DNA of 64,000 nt from an uncultured Bacilli bacterium (GTDB taxonomy: Bacteria > Bacillota_I > Bacilli_A > Izemoplasmatales > UBA1188). The position numbers were made by a program, and so were the translations under genes. The first letter of the stretch is position 1. Each line of letters begins with the position of its first letter. The stretch covers positions 76,067 to 140,066 of the forward strand of contig CAJOMC010000002.1 of assembly GCA_905235635.1 (NCBI GenBank), read 5' to 3'. Under the pieces are notes generated by a model that saw nothing but the letters and a program-made list of their open reading frames with translations, searched no databases and was not told the DNA's origin. Shown here in pieces: positions 57,147 to 64,000 of this stretch.

Positions 57147-57355
57147 TATTCATTTACCTCTTTCACTTCAATATTATTTTCTTCAAATAACTGTAAAAGC
57201 TTAACCTTTACAAGTTTTGTAGGAGCGTACTTATCGTTTTCCCATCTGTTAACAGACATAAAAGAAACTCCTAATAATTTAGCAAGTTCCTCTTGAGAAA
57301 GATTAAGTTTAGCCCTTAATTTTAAAATGCCGTCGGCATAGTCAATTTTAGCCAT
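57146..57355 (-). CDS. XRE-type regulator heading the type I restriction operon
   Basis: 69 residues, a single helix-turn-helix (LRAKLNLSQEELAKLLGVSF, MSVNRWENDKYAPTKLVKVK). The start ATG 57355 follows AGAGAGGTAAATA. It overlaps hsdM by 1 nt and is the first gene of a series that continues for 19 kb. It probably delays or limits expression of the restriction and defence genes after transfer into a new host, as controller proteins do. Confidence 0.88.
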   Translation of the reverse strand: MAKIDYADGILKLRAKLNLSQEELAKLLGVSFMSVNRWENDKYAPTKLVKVKLLQLFEENNIEVKEVNE

Positions 57356-57479
57356 ATTATTTACCTCTCTTAAATCGCTAACATTCTATAAAACATTATA
57401 ACACTTTTTTATAAAAATCTCTAGTATATGGCAAATATTTCCATGTTGTTTTTCATTTTTTCTCAAATTCTTATATTAC

Positions 57480-57508
57480 ATATAAAAAGAGCAACTATTA
57501 CATTGCTC
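57480..57508 (-). terminator. Terminator after the zinc-finger protein gene
   Basis: GAGCAA / TTGCTC arms (57489-57494 and 57503-57508), followed on the minus strand by TTTTTATAT. Confidence 0.75.
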
Positions 57509-57533
57509 CTAATAAAGTGAATTTTTGCCATTA

Positions 57534-58649
57534 TTAATTGGCTTTTTCTCTTTTTCTTTGTTGAAAATCTTTTTGCTTTCTTCTGTTTCTATCTTTTTGA
57601 CAATCATCTCTTTTACAGTATAATTGCCTATTAGATTTCATTTCCATGTATCTTCCGCAGCTTCTACAAACGCCAATATGTGTTGACCTAAAATCTTCAG
57701 TATCAATGCTTAGATCTAAATCTAATGAACCTGAATTAGTTGCTATAAATCTAGATAACGTATACCAACAAATATCAAATACTGAATTAATGTTTGCTGT
57801 AAAAACCGCTTTTGAATTTTTATAAATCAAGCACATTTTTAAATCTGGAATCATTGATGATAAAAACGTTAATATTTCATCTTTATCCTTTATAATTGCT
57901 TTTCTAAATTCATCAATTGAATTTTGTTTTGTATGCTCATGCTTATTAGCTTCTTGCATCGCTTTAACTATATCCCATGATGGATCTTCTTCATATTCAT
58001 CATAGGTAGTTGTGGTTTTATACTTTTCAAAAATATCTAAAGTATCGAAATAAATACCTTCTTCATATAAATTATAAGCAGTTGCTGGATTACCATTAAT
58101 CGCATCTATAAAAGCATAATAAACAGTAAATACAGCATATACATAGCTTAGTTCTTTCATGAAGTCTGATAACTTGAAAGTACCATCATAGCCATCATTA
58201 TAGATAGCTGGTTTTTCTTCTTTCTTTTCAACATGATATTTTTCAAATAAATCTTCAATATCATATGGATGCATATTGTTTTTGCACCAATCGATTATTG
58301 AATCAACGCATCCTTTTCTTTGAGCATCTCTGATGCTTTTTTTATTTTCAGCAGGAAGTGTGTTATCAACATTATATTTATTAATATCTCTTGCTAGATT
58401 ACATAATTCAACTAGCAATGCTTCGCCTGTTAAATCATAGTCTTCTTGTGGATTGATTACTGGTTCACTAACAGTAGGACGAATAATTGCTCCTTCGTCG
58501 GTTAAGGCATACTCATAATTAGAATAAACAACCTTTTTATATGTAATATTACCAATTCCACCAATATCTGCCATTTGGAGTTTTTCTTTATAAATCTTAG
58601 GAAATTTGACTTTCCATTTGTTGTCCATGTACTTACCATCTCTTGCCAA
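57534..58649 (-). CDS. Hypothetical protein with C-terminal zinc finger
   Basis: About 371 residues. The body is acidic and helical (ELSYVYAVFTVYYAFIDAIN; DIFEKYKTTTTYDEYEEDP). The end is a CGNR-like zinc finger, CRSCGRYM ... YCKRDDCQKDRNRRKQK, with a strongly basic tail. This resembles proteins such as DUF6076 found in Bacillota mobile elements, without certainty. I prefer TTG 58649 as the start because GGAGGTG lies 6 nt before it; the upstream ATG 58664 overlaps that site. It diverges from the AlpA/primase operon and may regulate it or bind nucleic acid. Confidence 0.65.
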   Translation of the reverse strand: MARDGKYMDNKWKVKFPKIYKEKLQMADIGGIGNITYKKVVYSNYEYALTDEGAIIRPTVSEPVINPQEDYDLTGEALLVELCNLARDINKYNVDNTLPAENKKSIRDAQRKGCVDSIIDWCKNNMHPYDIEDLFEKYHVEKKEEKPAIYNDGYDGTFKLSDFMKELSYVYAVFTVYYAFIDAINGNPATAYNLYEEGIYFDTLDIFEKYKTTTTYDEYEEDPSWDIVKAMQEANKHEHTKQNSIDEFRKAIIKDKDEILTFLSSMIPDLKMCLIYKNSKAVFTANINSVFDICWYTLSRFIATNSGSLDLDLSIDTEDFRSTHIGVCRSCGRYMEMKSNRQLYCKRDDCQKDRNRRKQKDFQQRKREKAN

Positions 58650-58891
58650 AAGTAACACCTCCATTTATAACCATTAAGCTAACCGTTAGAACGGATTTTG
58701 TTTGGTTATATTATATGCTAAAATGCAATCGAAAACAAGAGATTTAACGGATTTTAGTTTCATTTAATTGATAGCCGTTTAATCAGGTTTCACCCAATTG
58801 CTTGTTTAACGATTAGAAATTATTTTGATTCTAAATTGGGTAAGTCCTTAAGTCTCTTGAATTCAAATCTAAATTATGGAGGAAAACAAAA
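58650..58891. promoter_or_regulatory. Divergent control region with inverted and direct repeats
   Basis: ACCCAATT (58792-58799) and AATTGGGT (58834-58841) form an 8-bp inverted repeat. Between them AGAAAT and ATTCT form a smaller dyad. AACGGATTTT occurs twice (about 58,691 and 58,746). A TATAAT-like AT-rich stretch and ATGGAGG precede the AlpA gene. A control region, or possibly a replication origin for the downstream primase-polymerase, is the natural reading. Confidence 0.4.
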
Positions 58892-59080
58892 ATGGAAAAA
58901 CAAACTATTAGTGTTCAAGAACTAGCAAGCCAACTTGGTATCTCAGTTCCTAAAGCATATGAACTAACTAAGACTCCTGGATTCCCTTCAATAAGAATTG
59001 GGACAAGAATCATCATTCCTATTGATGAGTTCAAGAGATGGTTAAAAGAAAATAGTTCTAATAAAGAAGGTGTGAAGTAA
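58892..59080 (+). CDS. AlpA/excisionase-type helix-turn-helix protein
   Basis: 62 residues of MerR-like excisionase fold (SVQELASQLGISVPKAYELT, GTRIIIPIDEFKRWLKEN). Such proteins act as directionality factors or as activators of excision genes in mobile elements. Its stop and the start of the primase-polymerase share one base (TAATG), so the two are co-translated. Confidence 0.88.
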   Translation: MEKQTISVQELASQLGISVPKAYELTKTPGFPSIRIGTRIIIPIDEFKRWLKENSSNKEGVK

Positions 59081-61350
59081 TGAATATACCATTTAAAATC
59101 TATTATTCTAACTGCATTCAACAATATAATAACTGTCTTTATCCCAATGAGGTTGATGTTACTGATATCGAATCATTAAAGAAGGCTGTATCACATGATT
59201 ACGTATGCGCGAAATATAAGGATAATTATAGGTCAATCGATAACTTCATTTCTTCTAACTGTGTTGGTGTAGATTTTGATAATGATCATTCAAATAATCC
59301 AGATGACTGGGTTACATCCTCTTCTATTAAAGAAATGTTTAGTGGAGTTCCTTATTTAGTTCATTATTCTAAATCACATATGAAACCTAAAATAGGAAAA
59401 AGTAAAACCGAATACGGTCCTCGTCCTAGATTTCATGTCATCTTCTTAATTGATGAAATAACTAATGCTGATGAATATAAAGCAATAAAGGAAAGATTAT
59501 ATGACTATTGTCCTTTAATTGATCCTAACGCCAAAGATTCAGCAAGATTTCTAGCAGGCACAACTGAGCCTCTAGTTGAGTATCATGAAGGCACTATTAC
59601 ATTAAATAAATTTTTAGATGATGTAATAAGCGAAAAAGCGTTTAGTGAGCTTGGTGAAGTCATACCAGAAGGATCAAGAAATGCAACGATGCATAAGATT
59701 GCTTGTTCTCTACTAGTGAAATATGGAATTAGTGATGAATCTAAATCTAAATATAGAGATGCATCTTCTAAATGCAATCCACCACTAGAAAAGGATGAAT
59801 TGAATCTAATTTGGAAAAGTGCTGCTAAATTCTATAAGAATAAAGTTGTAACTAATCCAAGTTATACGAAGCCTGAAGAATATAATAAGCCAGCTGAAAT
59901 CAAATGGGATACACCTATTCCTTTTGAAAAGCCTACGCTTCCTACATTTCCTGTAGATGCATTACCTAAAATCATAAAAGATTATGTAGTTGCTGTAGCG
60001 GAAACTACACAAACACCAGTTGATATGGCTGCTACTGCTTCTTTAGCTATTATGTCTTTATGTATGCAAGGTAGATATCGTATTGATGGTAAAGCTGACT
60101 GGAATGAACCAGTTAATCTTTATACATTAATTATTGCTGAGCCTAGTGAAAGAAAATCAGCTATCATCAGCTTTATGACAAGGCCAGTTAACGAATATGA
60201 GCTTAATTACAACAATACAAATGCAGGAAGATTTGAAGCTTCTCGTATGCGTAAATCAGCCCTAGAAAGCAAAAAGAAGAATATTGAAACTCAATATGCT
60301 AAAGGTAAAGCATCAGAAACTGATCTAACTGAAATAGCCGAAAAGGTAGCTAACTTTAAAGAGGAAAAGCCTAAGAAATTATATGTTGATGACATTACAA
60401 CTGAAAAGCTAACATCCATTCTATCTGATTCGGGTGGTAAGACTGCAATTATATCAACTGAAGGTGGTATCTTTGATGTTCTTGCTGGGATGTATAACAA
60501 GAGTGTAAATATCGATGTGTTCTTAAAAGGATATTCAGGAGACACAATTAGAGTCGATAGAATCGGCCGACCATCAGAACTAATTCAAAAGCCTGCACTA
60601 ACCATACTTCTTTCAGTGCAGCCTTCAGTATTATCTCAACTTATAAGTAATTCAACTTTTGAAGGTAAAGGCTTAACAACGAGATTCTTATATGCACTAC
60701 CTGAATCCTTAATCGGAAAAAGAAAGTTTCATACTTCTCCTATTCCACCAGAGGTCTCAAGACTCTACGATATGAAAATCAAAGATGTATTAAATGAGGA
60801 AGAAAATCTTATTGATAATCAAATCGTTAGATTAAGTAGTGATGCAAGTTCTTTATTTGAAGCATTCCATGATGAAAACGAAAAAATCATGGGCGAAAAC
60901 ACTGAGATTAAGACTTGGAGAGGAAAACTTGTAGGTAATGTACTTCGTATATCTGCTCTACTAGCAAGATTCAATAAAGATCAATTTAATCCTTTCTTTG
61001 ATATAACACCACCCTTAGTTGTATCTAAAGATGATATGGCTAACGCTATCTTAATCGGTAGATATTACATTGAACACGCAAAAGCATCTTATTCACTTAT
61101 GGGAATTGATCCAATCAATAAACAAGCTGAATATGTGCTAGCAAATATTAAAAAGAATGGTTTTTATGAATTCAGCAAAAGGGATATTCTTCGAGCAAGT
61201 AGATCCTTTAAAACTGTTGAATCTCTAACACCAGTTCTTAATCGATTAGTCGAATATGGATACATTCAAGTTAAACAAACTAATAAGAAAACCGAATCAT
61301 ATTTATCTAATCCAATAATCTTTAATCAAAATAACAAGGAGGAAAAATAA
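59080..61350 (+). CDS. Primase-polymerase / DUF3987 replication protein
   Basis: 756 residues. The N-terminal 190 residues look like an archaeo-eukaryotic primase/prim-pol domain: metal site VGVDFDNDHS, then RPRFHVIFLIDE and SARFLAGTTEP. Residues about 200-270 form a primase C-terminal (PriCT-1) helical domain (RNATMHKIACSLLVKYGISD; LNLIWKSAAKFY). The rest is the DUF3987 ATPase with the phosphate-binding loop LIIAEPSERKSAI, ISTEGGIFDVLAGMYN and ILLSVQPSVLSQLI. This domain chain is common on phages and integrative mobilisable elements and supports autonomous replication after excision. Confidence 0.88.
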   Translation: MNIPFKIYYSNCIQQYNNCLYPNEVDVTDIESLKKAVSHDYVCAKYKDNYRSIDNFISSNCVGVDFDNDHSNNPDDWVTSSSIKEMFSGVPYLVHYSKSHMKPKIGKSKTEYGPRPRFHVIFLIDEITNADEYKAIKERLYDYCPLIDPNAKDSARFLAGTTEPLVEYHEGTITLNKFLDDVISEKAFSELGEVIPEGSRNATMHKIACSLLVKYGISDESKSKYRDASSKCNPPLEKDELNLIWKSAAKFYKNKVVTNPSYTKPEEYNKPAEIKWDTPIPFEKPTLPTFPVDALPKIIKDYVVAVAETTQTPVDMAATASLAIMSLCMQGRYRIDGKADWNEPVNLYTLIIAEPSERKSAIISFMTRPVNEYELNYNNTNAGRFEASRMRKSALESKKKNIETQYAKGKASETDLTEIAEKVANFKEEKPKKLYVDDITTEKLTSILSDSGGKTAIISTEGGIFDVLAGMYNKSVNIDVFLKGYSGDTIRVDRIGRPSELIQKPALTILLSVQPSVLSQLISNSTFEGKGLTTRFLYALPESLIGKRKFHTSPIPPEVSRLYDMKIKDVLNEEENLIDNQIVRLSSDASSLFEAFHDENEKIMGENTEIKTWRGKLVGNVLRISALLARFNKDQFNPFFDITPPLVVSKDDMANAILIGRYYIEHAKASYSLMGIDPINKQAEYVLANIKKNGFYEFSKRDILRASRSFKTVESLTPVLNRLVEYGYIQVKQTNKKTESYLSNPIIFNQNNKEEK

Positions 61351-61351
61351 A

Positions 61352-61741
61352 ATGAGTAAAAAGATTAAACCTATACAACGTTCAATTATGAATCAATTGG
61401 ACAAACATAAACTTAATACAAAGGACCATTCTACTGACCTTTGGTACATAATTAATGAAAAATATGATATTGAAATTGACGGAATCAACACTTTAAGGAC
61501 ATCTAAAAAAGCAAAGATGTGGGTGTGGATTAATAAGAAATCTGTGATTCTAGAAATTTCTAATGTCCCACATGAAGATGTGGTTAAAGCTATTCATATC
61601 ATTGAGAAATTTACAATGAGATTAACTGATGATGATTTTGAAGGAAATTCAATCGCAGCATTTGGCTTTGGTCCTACCAATATCAATTATGAAGTTGGAG
61701 GATTAAACCAACTAATTAATTTTAAAGGAGGAAAACACTAA
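61352..61741 (+). CDS. Hypothetical small protein after the primase-polymerase
   Basis: 129 residues. The start follows AAGGAGGAAAAATAA, 1 nt after the primase stop. It is mixed alpha/beta with a basic N-terminus (KKIKPIQRSIMNQLDKHKLN) and strands MWVWINKKSVILEISNVP, ending in a glycine-rich tail. No family recognised. Its place in the replication operon suggests an accessory replication or copy-control function. Confidence 0.65.
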   Translation: MSKKIKPIQRSIMNQLDKHKLNTKDHSTDLWYIINEKYDIEIDGINTLRTSKKAKMWVWINKKSVILEISNVPHEDVVKAIHIIEKFTMRLTDDDFEGNSIAAFGFGPTNINYEVGGLNQLINFKGGKH

Positions 61742-62043
61742 TGGATAAAATCGATGCTTTTTATGAACTAGAAAAATTATACGAAGACATGAAATTAAAC
61801 TATGATTTCTCAATTAAAATTAATAGTCATTTTAAAATTAATATTGATTTTTACAATGAGCTAAATAATAAAATGTCGTTTGAGATGGCACTTAGTAAAG
61901 ATGATTCACTAGAACTAATTCATGTTATGGCAGTACCAAAAAACAAAATGAATGCAATTATTGAAGGTTTAAAACGTTTAGTTAATTGTATTGAATCCAA
62001 ACTAACAACTGTCATAGATGAAGAACTAATTAATCTATCTTGA
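61741..62043 (+). CDS. Hypothetical small acidic protein
   Basis: 100 residues, starting at the last base of the previous stop (AAAGGAGGAAAACACTAATG). It shows helix-strand-helix character (KIDAFYELEKLYEDMKLNYD; ALSKDDSLELIHVMAVPKNK). No family recognised. It ends with TGA and closes the four-gene operon that begins with the AlpA-type gene. Confidence 0.6.
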   Translation: MDKIDAFYELEKLYEDMKLNYDFSIKINSHFKINIDFYNELNNKMSFEMALSKDDSLELIHVMAVPKNKMNAIIEGLKRLVNCIESKLTTVIDEELINLS

Positions 62044-62388
62044 ATATGCCTGTGATGGATTCTTAGAAGATTTACCAATTCTGTCACGCTTGTCACGTGT
62101 CACACAGGATTACTAATATAAGTACTACCTCTTCCCTCAGAGTTTATTTTCTAGGGGGTAGGGAATCTAAATCTCTACAACTAATCAAGTCGGACACCGA
62201 GCTGGGGTTTCACGCAAAAAATTGCGAATTCAAAGGGGGTATATCCCCCTATCCATTAAAATACTAAATTCCAATAACAAAAGCCCCAATAAACGCCGTT
62301 AAACCACTTGTTTTAGCTGTAGCAATAAATTAACCAACAAACTAATAAATCGTGAAATAACGCAATAAAAAGGAGGAATTTTAAGGTT
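62044..62388. other. Non-coding junction region between the replication and recombinase operons
   Basis: About 345 bp with no gene. It holds the inverted GTGAC-iteration motif (62,082-62,104), a 6-bp hairpin with 5-nt loop AGGGGG / CCCCCT (62,234-62,250), and a short GC-rich stretch (CGGACACCGAGCTGGGG) unlike its surroundings. AAAAAGGAGGAATTTTAAGGTT near the right end is the ribosome binding site of the next gene. An attachment or nick site could lie here. Confidence 0.45.
62082..62104 (-). repeat. Inverted copy of the GTGAC iteration motif
   Basis: On the minus strand GTGTGACACGTGACAAGCGTGACA. The GTGAC spacing (7 then 9 nt) equals that in the two left repeats at 31,545 and 33,521, and CACGTGAC is identical. 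The flanking 160-bp repeat is not conserved here, so the iterations themselves are the selected part. Confidence 0.65.
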
Positions 62389-62772
62389 ATGACTGATAAA
62401 GAACGTATTGAAATAAGAAAATTAAGAGCTCAAGGTATTATGCCTACAAAAATATCAAAGATTACTGGTATTAAGCTTGAAACAATCAAATCTTATTTCA
62501 AAAGACATAAAAATATGATGCCTAAATCAATTAAATGTTTGAATTGTGGTAAGACACTAACTACCACTAAAGGAAAGAAAAATAAAAAGTTTTGTTGTGA
62601 TAAATGCAGGAATCAATATTGGAATTCTCATTTAGATCAAGTTAACAAACAAGCATACTACAAATTAGTATGTGAACACTGTGGAAAGGAGTTTTTAAGT
62701 TATGGAAACAAACGTCGCAAATTCTGCTCAAGGGAATGTTACAAGAAATCTCTTAGAAAAATACAAATCTAA
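62389..62772 (+). CDS. Helix-turn-helix plus zinc-finger protein ahead of recombinase genes
   Basis: 127 residues. The N-terminal sigma-70-region-4-like HTH is MTDKERIEIRKLRAQGIMPT with the following KISKITGIKLETIKSYFKRH. Two Cys-rich knuckles follow (CLNCGKTL ... CCDKC; CEHCGKEF ... CSREC). Genes of this type regularly stand before serine recombinases in Bacillota elements. Probably a DNA-binding regulator or recombination accessory factor. Confidence 0.8.
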   Translation: MTDKERIEIRKLRAQGIMPTKISKITGIKLETIKSYFKRHKNMMPKSIKCLNCGKTLTTTKGKKNKKFCCDKCRNQYWNSHLDQVNKQAYYKLVCEHCGKEFLSYGNKRRKFCSRECYKKSLRKIQI

Positions 62773-62920
62773 TAATCTTATTGTTTATAACTTAAGTGTT
62801 TCAATATTAGAAATGCTCCATGAAAATGGTGTTCTAACCGATAAAGATTATATGGAAGCATCTTCTATTATTGCAGCAAATCATGGCTTAAATAGCACCT
62901 CTATTTTCGTATCAAATTAA
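62702..62920 (+). CDS. Small SHOCT-like protein
   Basis: 72 residues from ATG 62702, behind GGAAAGGAGTTTTTAAGTT, overlapping the previous gene by 71 nt in another frame. The C-terminal half (NLSVSILEMLHENGVLTDKD, YMEASSIIAANHGL) has the two-helix SHOCT-like look also seen in the 33.7-kb protein. Part of the recombinase operon. Confidence 0.65.
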   Translation: METNVANSAQGNVTRNLLEKYKSNNLIVYNLSVSILEMLHENGVLTDKDYMEASSIIAANHGLNSTSIFVSN

Positions 62921-62921
62921 C

Positions 62922-62950
62922 TTGATATAAATCCTCTTTAGAGTGATATA
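62922..62950 (+). promoter_or_regulatory. Recombinase operon 2 promoter with conserved CTCTTTAGAG spacer
   Basis: TTGATA (62922-62927), a 17-bp spacer ending TCCTCTTTAGAGT, and GATATA (62945-62950). It is the counterpart of 33,613-33,641. The surrounding promoter boxes differ more than the spacer, which points to a selected operator. Confidence 0.65.
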
Positions 62951-62976
62951 TATGTATGACCTAAAGGAGGTTTATC

Positions 62977-63180
62977 ATGAATAATTTAAAAGAAAAATTA
63001 CTTAAGTTATGTGAACAACATAAGACCAGCACTGAGGGGATTAATTACTTAATCAACTACTATATTAATTCCCTCGGTTGGACTGAGGAGGAAGCCATCA
63101 AATACACAATAAAGCTATTTGATAATGGCACTATTGATGAAATCAAAATTATAGGAGGAAATGATGGAAAGGATAATTAA
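62977..63180 (+). CDS. Small helical protein preceding recombinase 2
   Basis: 67 residues from ATG 62977, behind AAAGGAGGTTTATC. Helical, with charged ends (NNLKEKLLKLCEQHKTSTEG; WTEEEAIKYTIKLFDNGTID). It stands in the same position as the small gene before recombinase 1 and overlaps recombinase 2 by 17 nt in the same way, yet its sequence is not obviously related. Confidence 0.65.
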   Translation: MNNLKEKLLKLCEQHKTSTEGINYLINYYINSLGWTEEEAIKYTIKLFDNGTIDEIKIIGGNDGKDN

Positions 63181-64000
63181 CCAAGTTATATTTATTAATC
63201 ATAATGAAACTAAATTAATCAATGTTGCAGCATATGCTCGTGTATCAGTTGATAAAGAAACAATGCACCATTCATTAATGGCTCAAATTGATTATTATAA
63301 ACATTTAATTGAAGATAATCCCAAATGGAAACTTGTAGATATTTATGTTGATGAAGGTATCACAGGTACAACAGAATCAAGAGATTCATTTCAAAGAATG
63401 ATTGATGATGCCATGTCTGGCAATATAGATTTAATTATTACTAAATCAATTACCAGATTTGCTAGAAACACAGTTACTCTCCTAGAGACTGTTAGAAAAC
63501 TTAAAGAAAACAATATTGATGTTTATTTTGAAGAACAAAATATTCACACTATATCAAAAGATGGTGAACTTCTTCTTACAATCCTTGCTTCATATGCTCA
63601 AGAAGAATCTAGATCAGTTTCTGAAAATATGAAATGGAGAGTAAAAAAGAATTTTGAAGAAGGCTTATCTTGGGGTACTCATCTATATGGCTATAAATAT
63701 AAAAACAACCAATATGAGATTATTCCTGAAGAAGCTAGGGTTGTTAAAAAGATATTTGATTTATACTTAGAAGGTAATGGGGTTCAAGCAATATGTAAAA
63801 TACTTGAAGCTGAAGGAATAAAAACTAGAAACAACATCTTCTTCTCTAAATCAACAATAAGAGGAATGTTATCAAACGAATATTATACTGGCGATAAGAT
63901 ACTTCAAAAGACTTACTGCAAAGATTTTATTTCTAAAAGAACACTTATTAACAATGGTGAACTTACTAAATATTATGTTGAAGATTCACACGAAGGCATT
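63164..64000 (+). CDS. Second serine recombinase (5' part, runs off window)
   Basis: 279 codons are visible from ATG 63164, behind AGGAGGAA; ATG 63161 would be too close to it. The catalytic domain is complete (VAAYARVSVDKET, VDEGITGTTESRDSFQRMID, TKSITRFARNTVTLL, YAQEESRSVSENMKWRV), and the Recombinase domain begins (NEYYTGDKILQKTY). It is related to recombinase 1 but clearly diverged, so the two are separate integrases or a cooperating pair, not recent duplicates. Confidence 0.93.
   Translation, partial: MERIINQVIFINHNETKLINVAAYARVSVDKETMHHSLMAQIDYYKHLIEDNPKWKLVDIYVDEGITGTTESRDSFQRMIDDAMSGNIDLIITKSITRFARNTVTLLETVRKLKENNIDVYFEEQNIHTISKDGELLLTILASYAQEESRSVSENMKWRVKKNFEEGLSWGTHLYGYKYKNNQYEIIPEEARVVKKIFDLYLEGNGVQAICKILEAEGIKTRNNIFFSKSTIRGMLSNEYYTGDKILQKTYCKDFISKRTLINNGELTKYYVEDSHEGI

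Noticed and set aside
33613-64000. Conjugative element (ICE)
   Set aside because: No relaxase, coupling protein or type IV secretion gene is visible. A mobilisable or purely integrase-driven element is the safer reading, although genes beyond the right edge could change this.

Overview
The window is low-GC bacterial chromosome, roughly 30-33% GC over most of its length. Gene content and order (rpsB-tsf-pyrH-frr-uppS-cdsA-dxr-rseP) and strong AGGAGG-type ribosome binding sites point to Bacillota, most likely an uncultured Bacilli/Mollicutes-related gut lineage; that lineage is inferred, not proven. TGA ends several intact genes (the DruE-like helicase, the HEPN gene, the YwaF-like gene), so the code is the standard bacterial one, not the Mollicutes TGA=Trp code.

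Region 1 (1-9,730): the 5' part of a GH3 glycosidase gene, then a segment of clearly higher GC (about 1,640-4,690) with a lipoprotein gene interrupted by one in-frame TAA, then a minus-strand rRNA operon (16S-23S-5S-tRNA-Asn) with its promoter, processing stems and terminator. Region 2 (9,860-23,600): housekeeping genes. These are a translation/isoprenoid/envelope cluster read leftwards from rpsB to rseP, then exonuclease III, a GH13-Nudix fusion, a glutathione peroxidase, a serine beta-lactamase-like protein and a TrmH-family methyltransferase. Region 3 (23,600-31,450): accessory genes. It holds a broken DUF3791-type pair, a DUF4417 operon with a divergent short RNA, an XRE regulator, transporters (FNT, ArsB/NhaD-like) and small membrane proteins.

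Region 4 (31,450-64,000) is a mobile defence island. At its left are two direct copies of a ~160 bp repeat carrying GTGAC iterations. They flank a Fic gene and a graveyard of fragments copied from a recombinase and from the island's own nucleotidyltransferase gene. A serine recombinase operon (33.6-35.3 kb) follows. The leftward defence genes are: an HNH nuclease and a prokaryotic viperin (radical SAM, ddhNTP-type); a small HTH protein; a HEPN/nucleotidyltransferase pair; and a long, nearly gapless gene series running XRE-HsdM-HsdS-membrane protein-HsdR-(DruH-like)-(DruE-like)-NERD helicase-cyclophilin-like lipoprotein-PD-(D/E)XK nuclease. At the right are an AlpA-type regulator, a primase-polymerase/DUF3987 replication protein, small ORFs, an inverted copy of the GTGAC iteration, and a second serine recombinase operon that runs off the window. 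Both recombinase operons share a promoter with a conserved CTCTTTAGAG spacer.

No relaxase, conjugation machinery or CRISPR array is visible. The island is best read as an integrated, self-replicating mobile element carrying several stacked antiphage systems: viperin, HEPN/NTase, type I restriction and a Druantia III-like pair with three extra genes.
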